Part shown: positions 1 to 5,175 of the stretch, one piece after another
Numbering within the stretch: the first letter of the stretch is position 1
Layout: every line of letters begins with the position of its first letter
Assembly: GCA_913053915.1 (NCBI GenBank)
Contig: CAJXGP010000184.1
Coordinates: 1-5,459 of the forward strand
Length of the DNA: 5,459 nucleotides
Direction: 5' to 3'
Origin: an uncultured Ignavibacteriales bacterium
GTDB taxonomy: Bacteria > Bacteroidota > Ignavibacteria > Ignavibacteriales > Ignavibacteriaceae
Translations under genes and position numbers: made by a program
Notes under the pieces: generated by a model
Database searches by the model: none
The model's input: the letters and a program-made list of their open reading frames with translations, nothing else
Told to the model about the DNA's origin: nothing

Positions 1-39
1 ATAACAGTTATTTATTCTTGCATTATATTCAAGTTATTC

Positions 40-54
40 TATTCCACCCCCTAA
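40..54 (+). repeat. C-rich 15-mer repeat, distal copy (TATTCCACCCCCTAA)
   Basis: This 15-mer is identical to 3835-3849. The match continues to the left, so that 31-54 and 3826-3849 agree at 22 of 24 positions. Diverged copies fill the spacer after the YHS gene. A C-run of this kind stands out in such AT-rich DNA, so chance recurrence is unlikely. It could be a dispersed intergenic repeat of REP type or a protein-binding site. The copy lies about 300 bp upstream of the amidase start, too far for an ordinary operator of that gene, and may belong to the gap behind a gene outside the window. Confidence 0.75.
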
Positions 55-135
55 GGCTAAATAATATTGCCAAATTGAATATAAATTCATTGAAATGAAA
101 GAGTATCCATTATAGATAAAATTAGTTATTGTTAC

Positions 136-157
136 AATATAAAAGATGTTTTATATT
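136..157. repeat. Perfect 9-bp inverted repeat with 4-nt loop, AT only
   Basis: The arms AATATAAAA (136-144) and TTTTATATT (149-157) are exact reverse complements around the loop GATG. A pyrimidine-rich stretch follows (TCTTTTC). It could mark the end of a transcript entering from the left. An A/T-only stem is weak, though, and such palindromes arise easily in AT-rich spacers, so no function is assigned. Confidence 0.45.
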
Positions 158-361
158 TCTTTTCAAAATAGCTGTGAAGAAGTAAATGTCTTTAATCACG
201 CATTCACATTATAAGATAAATGTTTATTGGCTCGCTTCAAATTTAAACATTAGTAGAAAGCTTTCCAATTATTCAGCTAATTTTATTTCACCTATAATTT
301 TATTATTGTTATAAGCGAACATTTCATACCATCTATTATAAAGATAAAGAAAGGAGTTTAG

Positions 362-2956
362 ATGAGAAAAATTATTTGCTACTTATTATTTGTATTTATG
401 ATAACGGTTAACCTCTTTGCACAAACAGGCAATAGTGTACAACCTAATAAGATACTTTCGAAAATATTTGAAGATGCGGCAGTAAAATTTAATGTTCCAT
501 CAGACTTATTAAAATCTATTTCATATTCCGAAACACGATTCAGTAATATAATTCAATCGAACAAAAACCGGGGTCCTAATCAACAACCTCCGGTATACGG
601 CATAATGGCTTTGAAAAATGATAATTGGTTTGGTCATTCATTGATAGAAGGTGCCAAATTGATAGGTGCAAATCCGGATGATGTCGCAGTAAATGAAAAA
701 TTAAATATACAAGCTGCGGCTGCGCTCCTTTCTTCGATAGCCGACAGTATGGGAATAGACAGAACTAACCTAAATAACTGGAAACCTGTACTTGAAAATT
801 TTTCAGGCATTCCTCAGCCGGATGTTAAACCATTTTACTCATTTGGTGTTTTTGATGCATTGTATAAAGGTGAAACTTTAAAAGGAATAAAAATATCCCG
901 GCATCCTAAAATGCAAATGAACAAATTCAGTTCTTATGTTAATCCAAAGAATAAATTAAAAAAGACGGCTTCAATACAATCAATAGATTATCCACCTGCA
1001 ACATGGGACCCAAGTCCTAATTTTACACGAGGCGTAATAAAGCAACTTTTTCTTGTAGTTCACGTTACTCAAGGCTCGTTTGCAAATTCTGTTTCTTGGT
1101 TAAAAAATCCTGCCGCAAGGGCCAGTGCGCATTACGTCATAAGAAGTTCTGATGGTTACATAGTTCAACTTGTGAGGGAACATAATGAAGCATGGCATGC
1201 CAGATGTTGGAATCCCTACATGATTGGAGTTGAACACGAAGGATATGTCAGCACACCAAAGTATTTTACTGAAGCGATGTATAAATCGTCAGGAGCATTA
1301 TTCCGGCATTTAGCAACAACTTATAATATCCCGGTTAACAAATATAGAATTATAGGTCATTATCAATGGAGTAAACCATGGTGGGTAAGTTGGATTAGAA
1401 ATACCTGGAATCCTGCTCATCCGTCTGCGTCATTCGATCCCACATGCAATACTCATACAGACCCTGGTCCATATTGGAATTGGAGCCATTTTTTCAATTT
1501 AATTAATGAAGGAGCAACCAAACCCAATATTATTAGTCACCTACCGGCTTTATCCGATACTGTATGGTCGAATACCGGTATTTCCTTTTCTTTCGATCAA
1601 TCAATGACTCCCCAATCTATTCAATCCGCTTTCTCCATTACTCCTTCGGTTAACGGTAACTTTAAGTGGACTAACGGCAATAAAACTTTTACTTTTATTC
1701 CCTCATCATTGCTTAAATCCGGAACAAAGTACAGTGTAACATTATCTAATAAAGCGATAAGTATTTTAGATGCTTCAATCGATACTAATTACACATTTGA
1801 ATTTTATACTAAACCTGCTGTACCGCTTGAAACCGTAAATACCTATCCGAATAATAATCAGAACAACATTAGTACAACCGTAAAAGTTATAATTGAATTT
1901 AATACTCCACTTGTATTTTCAAGTTTAAGCGGAAGCGTTACATTTCAAGACTCTACAGGCAAATCTGTCGGATTAAGTAACGCACGATATTATCAATATC
2001 TTAATCATGGGTTTATAAGTTTCTCTTCATTCAACTCTCTAACTTACAATTCCGTTTATAAAGTTATAATTAGAAGCAAAGTACAAAGTGTAGTCGGTAC
2101 AACATTAGGCAAGGATCTTATTGTTAATTTTAGAACCGGAAATAAAACCTTTATTCAAGGAACTGTTGTTGAAAATTTTGAATCATTAAACGATTGGCGG
2201 CAACCTTCATTAAATACCGGTTCCCTGGATATAGATACAAGCCTGACAAAACTTGCTATTACTTATAATAATCCACCTGAAGGAACCTATTCAGGGAAAT
2301 TAACTTATCGGTTTACCGGCAAATCGGGAGGTATTTGTAAGCTTATCGATGTGAATGAACCCGTTTTAGGTTCGCAACAAAAGGATAAATTCGGTCTGTG
2401 GATTTACGGCGATCTGAGCAATAATTACGTCGGAAGTACTTTCCTTATAAATGGAAATCAAGAAAAAAATATTAATATAAGTACCCTGAATTGGACAGGC
2501 TGGAAATTTTTTGAAATACCTTTCAGCAATATAGCTAAAAGCGGTGAAATCAGCTTCTACGGAATTTATATCAAACAGAACGGAGATAATATTGATACAA
2601 ACAGGGTTTATTTTGACGGTATTCAATATCGCGATTCAACGGTAACGTTTGTAAATGATGAAAATAATATTACAAAGTCAAAATCTTTTATGCTGGCTCA
2701 AAATTATCCTAATCCGTTTAATCCTTCAACCACTATTGAATATCAAATACCAAAAAATGAATTTGTTACATTAAAAGTTTATGATATACTTGGAAGGAAA
2801 ATTACCACTTTAGTAAACCGGGACAAAAATGCAGGTATCCATAGGGTAGAATTTAACATAGATAACCTCTCCGCCAAACTTACAAGCGGTATTTATTTCT
2901 ATACTCTAAAAGCCGGTAGTTTTTATCAAACTAAAAAATTGGTTTTGATGAAATAA
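362..2956 (+). CDS. Secreted multidomain N-acetylmuramoyl-L-alanine amidase with T9SS sorting domain
   Basis: This is a predicted peptidoglycan hydrolase of 864 residues, exported and probably released or surface-anchored through type IX secretion. Residues 1-20 form a signal peptide with likely cleavage at A20/Q21. Residues about 33-165 resemble a lysozyme/transglycosylase fold, with E57 in a SYSETRF motif, then YGIMAL and NIQAAAALL. Residues about 220-380 are an Amidase_2 (AmpD-like) domain that cuts the bond between muramic acid and L-Ala. By analogy with AmpD, the zinc ligands are H234, H333 and D367 (in HTDPGPYW), and E291 is the probable catalytic acid. About 33 Trp-rich residues separate H333 from D367, against about nine in AmpD. 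Two SbsA/Big_5-type Ig-like domains follow (about 388-484 and 487-593), then a jelly-roll-like module (about 600-758) and the type A sorting domain (776-864). The ATG has AAGGAG five bases upstream. It may serve wall turnover, scavenging or attack on other bacteria. The gene is intact, with no partner in the window. Amidase and T9SS calls are firm; the lysozyme-like and jelly-roll calls are moderate. Confidence 0.93.
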   Translation: MRKIICYLLFVFMITVNLFAQTGNSVQPNKILSKIFEDAAVKFNVPSDLLKSISYSETRFSNIIQSNKNRGPNQQPPVYGIMALKNDNWFGHSLIEGAKLIGANPDDVAVNEKLNIQAAAALLSSIADSMGIDRTNLNNWKPVLENFSGIPQPDVKPFYSFGVFDALYKGETLKGIKISRHPKMQMNKFSSYVNPKNKLKKTASIQSIDYPPATWDPSPNFTRGVIKQLFLVVHVTQGSFANSVSWLKNPAARASAHYVIRSSDGYIVQLVREHNEAWHARCWNPYMIGVEHEGYVSTPKYFTEAMYKSSGALFRHLATTYNIPVNKYRIIGHYQWSKPWWVSWIRNTWNPAHPSASFDPTCNTHTDPGPYWNWSHFFNLINEGATKPNIISHLPALSDTVWSNTGISFSFDQSMTPQSIQSAFSITPSVNGNFKWTNGNKTFTFIPSSLLKSGTKYSVTLSNKAISILDASIDTNYTFEFYTKPAVPLETVNTYPNNNQNNISTTVKVIIEFNTPLVFSSLSGSVTFQDSTGKSVGLSNARYYQYLNHGFISFSSFNSLTYNSVYKVIIRSKVQSVVGTTLGKDLIVNFRTGNKTFIQGTVVENFESLNDWRQPSLNTGSLDIDTSLTKLAITYNNPPEGTYSGKLTYRFTGKSGGICKLIDVNEPVLGSQQKDKFGLWIYGDLSNNYVGSTFLINGNQEKNINISTLNWTGWKFFEIPFSNIAKSGEISFYGIYIKQNGDNIDTNRVYFDGIQYRDSTVTFVNDENNITKSKSFMLAQNYPNPFNPSTTIEYQIPKNEFVTLKVYDILGRKITTLVNRDKNAGIHRVEFNIDNLSAKLTSGIYFYTLKAGSFYQTKKLVLMK

Positions 2957-2976
2957 TAATTGAGACATCTTATCTG

Positions 2977-3051
2977 AAAAGGTATTTTTCTCGTGAAAGA
3001 GCTTAGATTTTTATAAATATTCGCAGTTCGAAAACTTGAAATTACCTTTTT
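2977..3051 (+). terminator. Possible terminator-like paired region downstream of the amidase gene
   Basis: AAAAGGTA (2977-2984) is the reverse complement of TACCTTTT (3043-3050). The pairing can be extended by three more bases across a one-base bulge (left to 2987, right from 3039). The right arm runs into a T-run (3047-3051). The enclosed 50 or so bases contain smaller potential hairpins, for example AGTT/AACT around CGAA. It starts 20 bp after the stop codon and could end the amidase transcript. The loop is long for an intrinsic terminator, so this is a weak call. Confidence 0.25.
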
Positions 3052-3062
3052 AGATACACCTC

Positions 3063-3090
3063 ATAAAATAAACCGATTGTAATATTTTAT
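3063..3090. repeat. Perfect 8-bp inverted repeat, 12-nt loop
   Basis: ATAAAATA (3063-3070) and TATTTTAT (3083-3090) are exact reverse complements. The stem is all A/T and no T-run follows it. It is recorded as visible structure only; a chance origin is quite possible at this base composition. Confidence 0.35.
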
Positions 3091-3126
3091 AGGGATACCC
3101 ATTATTTAGTTCACAAATAATTGACC

Positions 3127-3258
3127 TAATTTCTAATTACCTAAAAAATGAACAATAAACAAATGGAACAAACAAGAACTGCTCGAATGGGAATTATGTG
3201 AATAGTTTGTCTCATTGGTTATTGTTATTTGATTAGACATTAGAACAATTAGAAATTA
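3127..3258. repeat. Imperfect ~130-bp palindrome with perfect 12-bp ends
   Basis: The outermost 12 bases, TAATTTCTAATT (3127-3138), are exactly complementary to 3247-3258. Inside them the arms 3139-3173 and 3205-3246 continue to pair in blocks with short indels: AACAATAA (3151-3158) faces TTATTGTT (3219-3226), and ACAAAC (3168-3173) faces GTTTGT (3205-3210). The loop is about 31 nt (3174-3204). As RNA it would make one long interrupted hairpin. As DNA it looks like a decayed inverted-repeat element or MITE-like sequence. Its short A-rich words (CAAATGG, GAACAAAC) resemble degenerate intergenic repeats I associate with this kind of genome. No coding capacity is seen. Confidence 0.6.
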
Positions 3259-3281
3259 AAAAAAATGCAATAGTTTAAACA

Positions 3282-3293
3282 TAATTTCTAATT
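3282..3293 (+). repeat. Third copy of the palindrome end TAATTTCTAATT
   Basis: This 12-mer is identical to 3127-3138 and the exact reverse complement of 3247-3258. The middle copy could therefore pair either with the distant left copy or with this one across a 23-nt loop. The two pairings exclude each other. Whether this is a switch or only repeat debris cannot be told from the sequence. Confidence 0.5.
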
Positions 3294-3375
3294 TACGATT
3301 TGCCGTGCTATATAGTATAAGATAATTTAAACTGAAAATTATTTAATGACTCTGATGTTAAACCTGTAAGATTCA

Positions 3376-3425
3376 TAATTTTATTTAAAATTTTTTAGAA
3401 AATTTAAATTTTTTAATTTATTATA
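3376..3425. repeat. Low-complexity A/T tract
   Basis: A run of about 50 bases is almost entirely A and T, with repeated AAATTTT words and several overlapping self-complementary stretches. It may be bent or easily melted DNA upstream of the YHS gene (an UP-element-like region). No defined site is claimed. Confidence 0.4.
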
Positions 3426-3480
3426 ATTGCAAATATTAAGAATATACAACGAAATTTAACTTTTTATGTTGGCTTACTTT

Positions 3481-3511
3481 TTGACACAATAAAATATAAA
3501 GCAATTATTAT
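3481..3511 (+). promoter_or_regulatory. Candidate sigma-70-like promoter for the YHS gene
   Basis: A perfect TTGACA (3481-3486) is followed after 18 or 19 bases by TTATTA (3505-3510) or TATTAT (3506-3511) as a possible -10 box. The transcript would begin around 3517, leaving a very short leader before the ATG at 3530 that just includes the GGAG ribosome site. The short leader and imperfect -10 keep confidence low. Bacteroidota-type boxes do not fit here. Confidence 0.3.
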
Positions 3512-3529
3512 TAGAAATGGAGAATTAGA

Positions 3530-3697
3530 ATGGAACGAGATCCAGTATGCGGAATGGAAATAAAAGATACAATCAAAGCAGAGGAAATTGAGTACAAAGG
3601 GAAAGCCTATTACTTCTGTAGCACTTTGTGCAAGATTCAATTTGAACAAGAACCGGGGAAGTTTACTAAAAAGGATAATGAGAAAGGTAAAAGTTAA
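3530..3697 (+). CDS. Stand-alone YHS-domain metal-binding protein (55 aa)
   Basis: The short frame starts at ATG 3530, with GGAG (3519-3522) seven bases upstream. The product begins MERDPVCGMEI and continues with EYKGKAYYFCSTLCKIQFE and then EPGKF. This is the full YHS signature: DPVCGM, then Y(K)GK-YYFCS--C---F---P-KF. C7, C30 and C34 are the conserved cysteines expected to bind a metal ion. YHS domains occur as free small proteins and at the ends of copper/heavy-metal P-type ATPases and related metal-handling proteins. The protein is probably cytoplasmic, since no signal peptide or membrane segment is seen. After the domain there are only about ten Lys-rich residues. Nothing shows which metal it binds. 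It lies 170 bp upstream of a flavoprotein on the same strand, with a repeat-rich spacer between. It is too short for default gene-length cut-offs and easily missed. Confidence 0.92.
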   Translation: MERDPVCGMEIKDTIKAEEIEYKGKAYYFCSTLCKIQFEQEPGKFTKKDNEKGKS

Positions 3698-3701
3698 CAT
3701 G

Positions 3702-3801
3702 TTAAGCCGGTGGAATAGAACAACTTTAGGGGTTGGATATAACAACTTATCCCATCCCCTAAATATTTAATAAATGTATAACCTATTATTCCACCCCTTA
3801 A
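3702..3801. repeat. Nested palindrome built from diverged copies of the C-rich 15-mer
   Basis: Four copies of the TATTCCACCCCCTAA unit lie here as two inverted pairs, one inside the other. The outer pair is 3702-3717 (minus orientation; GGTGGAATA is its conserved core) and 3787-3801 (plus; TATTCCACC). The inner pair is 3725-3739 (minus) and 3748-3763 (plus; 14 of 16 identical to 3835-3850). The element starts five bases after the YHS stop codon. It may be a REP/MITE-type intergenic element, the structured 3' end of the YHS transcript, or a set of binding sites for a regulator of the flavoprotein gene. Confidence 0.7.
3725..3763 (+). terminator. Strong hairpin after the YHS gene (inner palindrome)
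   Basis: TTTAGGGG (3725-3732) pairs perfectly with CCCCTAAA (3756-3763). After one mismatch the stem goes on with TGG/CCA and, past a one-base bulge, ATA/TAT, closing an 8-nt loop (3740-3747). It is the most stable-looking local hairpin in the window and sits 28 bp after the YHS stop codon. It could end that transcript or protect its 3' end. The following bases are A/T mixed with no real U-run, so intrinsic termination is uncertain. Confidence 0.4.
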
Positions 3802-3834
3802 ACACTCTATGAGTTGTAAGTCGATAACTTATTT

Positions 3835-3849
3835 TATTCCACCCCCTAA
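3835..3849 (+). repeat. C-rich 15-mer repeat, copy proximal to the flavoprotein gene
   Basis: TATTCCACCCCCTAA here is base-for-base identical to 40-54. It ends 18 bp before the ATG of the flavoprotein and just upstream of its ribosome site, in the place where an operator or leader element would act. It has no nearby inverted partner, unlike the four copies at 3702-3801. Confidence 0.75.
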
Positions 3850-3857
3850 ACTGAATT

Positions 3858-3863
3858 GAGAGG
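3858..3863 (+). promoter_or_regulatory. Ribosome-binding site that decides the flavoprotein start
   Basis: GAGAGG lies four bases before ATG 3868. The frame is open upstream to a TTG at 3856, but that codon overlaps the start of this site and would add only four residues ahead of the mature-looking MDKKTIKIVGAG. ATG 3868 is therefore the better start. Confidence 0.7.
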
Positions 3864-3867
3864 TATT

Positions 3868-5025
3868 ATGGATAAAAAAACTATAAAAATAGTCGGAGCA
3901 GGCCCAGCAGGATTAACAGCCGGGATTGTTTTAAGAAAATTTGGCTATAACGTAAATCTTTATGAGAAAAATAACAATGTCGGACTTCGATTCAATGGTG
4001 ATTTTCAGGGGTTGGAAAACTGGTCTGATGAAAAAGACACTTTAGATATATTAAATAATCTAGGTGTTAAAATAAATTTCTTGTGTTATCCATATTTTGG
4101 TGATGATGGAATTTTTTATGGACCTAATCAAAGAGAAGTAAAAGTAAAAACCTCACGCCCTCTTTTTTATTTAATTGAAAGAGGTCCAAACGAAAACTCT
4201 TTCGATAGGGGACTTCTCAAACAGGCTGAGGAATCCGGTGTAAATATTTTTTTTGGGCAAAAAATTGATGCTGTAAAAGATGGAATAACCATTGTCGGTA
4301 CTGGTCCCAAAGCTGCTGATGCAATAGCAAAAGGTGTGGTTTTTAAGACATCGCATAAGAATATTTTCGTTGGTTTCCTTGATAATAAAATTGCACCGAA
4401 AGCTTATGCTTATCTGCTTGTGAACAATGGAAAAGCAACTTTTGCTACCTGTCTCTTTGAAGATTTTAAGAATGAAAAACTTTATTATAAGAGAGCTTTA
4501 AGTATATTGGATTCTGTTTTAAAAATTGATAAAGTAGAACCGAGAGAGTTTGGTGGATTTATGAATTATTTTAATGAGCCAAAATTTTCAAAGGATAACC
4601 GGATACTTTATGTGGGAGAAAATGCCGGGTTTCAGGATGCGCTTTGGGGTTTTGGAATTAAATATGCCATGCTTTCAGGTTATTATGCGGCTCAAAGTAT
4701 TATTTACAAACAAGATTATAAAGAATTATGCGAAAAATATCTACGCCCAAAATTAAAAACTTCTCTCGCAAACCGGTTTATATTTGCTCATCTTACAAAT
4801 TATGGTTACTCACTTCTTTTATCGAAATTAGAAGGATTTCACGATGTTATTCCTCAATTAAGAAAACATTATAACCAATCAAATACAAAAAAGATATTTT
4901 ATAAAATTGCTAAAAGGTGGTATAAAAGTAAGCTGATCGATAAGCAATGTTTACATAAGCATTGTGATTGTATCTGGTGTAGGCATGGAATGGCTGAACA
5001 CGGAGGGCTTACTGAAAACTGTTGA
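3868..5025 (+). CDS. FAD-dependent oxidoreductase, geranylgeranyl-reductase-like, with Cys-rich tail
   Basis: This 385-residue flavoprotein has the Rossmann fingerprint IVGAGPAG (residues 8-15) with an acidic residue at the end of the second strand (E33). It also has an ERG-----FDR-LL--A segment (104-120) and the second FAD-contact motif as LYVGENAGFQDALWGFGI (247-264). In geranylgeranyl reductases and related monooxygenase-fold enzymes that last motif usually reads GD-AG; here the Asp is Glu (E251). I do not see the YxWxFP substrate motif of archaeal lipid reductases, so the substrate is unknown. An unusual IVGTGPKAADA segment (142-152) lies where the family often has a VIGADG-type strand. 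The last 25 residues are rich in Cys and His (C361, C366, C368, C371, H373, H378, C385), suggesting a metal or redox site. The protein is probably cytoplasmic, possibly membrane-associated. The YHS gene upstream suggests, without proof, a metal- or redox-related role. The next gene is an IS3-type remnant 150 bp downstream. Confidence 0.85.
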   Translation: MDKKTIKIVGAGPAGLTAGIVLRKFGYNVNLYEKNNNVGLRFNGDFQGLENWSDEKDTLDILNNLGVKINFLCYPYFGDDGIFYGPNQREVKVKTSRPLFYLIERGPNENSFDRGLLKQAEESGVNIFFGQKIDAVKDGITIVGTGPKAADAIAKGVVFKTSHKNIFVGFLDNKIAPKAYAYLLVNNGKATFATCLFEDFKNEKLYYKRALSILDSVLKIDKVEPREFGGFMNYFNEPKFSKDNRILYVGENAGFQDALWGFGIKYAMLSGYYAAQSIIYKQDYKELCEKYLRPKLKTSLANRFIFAHLTNYGYSLLLSKLEGFHDVIPQLRKHYNQSNTKKIFYKIAKRWYKSKLIDKQCLHKHCDCIWCRHGMAEHGGLTENC

Positions 5026-5175
5026 ATTTTATTATTTTTTTAATACCGAACTCCATTATAACAAAGAGTGAAACAATTTTGCAGGATTGCAGGAGAAATA
5101 ATAGAATTTATAATAATCTCCAAAATTCAGACTATGCGTTAAGTTCAATAAAAGTATTAATTTTATCTTGGAAAA
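5026..5175. other. Spacer between the flavoprotein gene and the insertion-sequence remnant
   Basis: The flavoprotein stop codon is followed by an A/T-rich run with eight consecutive T, but no stem precedes it, so no terminator is called. A short direct repeat, GCAGGATTGCAGG, lies near 5082-5094. The left end of the insertion sequence should fall in this stretch. Confidence 0.5.

Larger units (their letters stand above)
1..361. other. Non-coding leader region upstream of the amidase gene
   Basis: No reading frame here has a credible start, ribosome site and protein character. The stretch holds one copy of the C-rich 15-mer repeat (40-54), a perfect AT hairpin (136-157) and, at its right end, the strong ribosome-binding site AAGGAG (351-356) of the amidase gene. 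I looked for a promoter close to 362. A TATTAT-like box at 334-339 has no well-spaced -35 partner, and no Bacteroidota-type TAnnTTTG box is visible, so I make no promoter call. Confidence 0.6.
2957..3529. other. Non-coding, repeat-rich spacer between the amidase and YHS genes
   Basis: About 570 bp without a credible gene. From left to right it holds a possible terminator-like paired region (2977-3051), an 8-bp inverted repeat (3063-3090), an imperfect palindrome of about 130 bp (3127-3258), a third copy of that palindrome's end (3282-3293) and a low-complexity A/T tract (about 3376-3425). The octamer palindrome GTTTAAAC is at 3273-3280. A possible promoter for the YHS gene lies at the right end. 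No tRNA or known riboswitch pattern was recognised. Confidence 0.65.

Noticed and set aside
2366..2626. Reading frame of 86 codons on the minus strand
   Set aside because: It lies wholly inside the amidase gene, antisense to the jelly-roll-like module, and its translation has no recognisable domain. It is a shadow frame.
3148..3201. A 17-codon frame (MNNKQMEQTRTARMGIM) inside the large palindrome
   Set aside because: No convincing ribosome site; the A-rich words are those of the repeat arm, so the frame is likely accidental.
3464..3745. Reading frame of 93 codons on the minus strand opposite the YHS gene
   Set aside because: It covers the well-supported YHS protein on the other strand and parts of the palindrome. 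Its hydrophobic look follows from the A-rich coding strand being read backwards.
3588..3770. Reading frame of 60 codons overlapping the YHS gene on the + strand
   Set aside because: It is out of frame with the YHS signature and runs through the hairpin region, and its product matches nothing I know.
3702..3850. The repeated C-rich units as a CRISPR array
   Set aside because: Units are only about 15 bp, occur in both orientations, diverge from each other and have uneven spacers, with no cas genes in the window.
4008..4016. GGGGTTGGA inside the flavoprotein gene, resembling the inner palindrome arm at 3729-3737
   Set aside because: Only nine bases match, it encodes part of the protein (the QGLEN segment), and the flanks do not match, so it is taken as coincidence.
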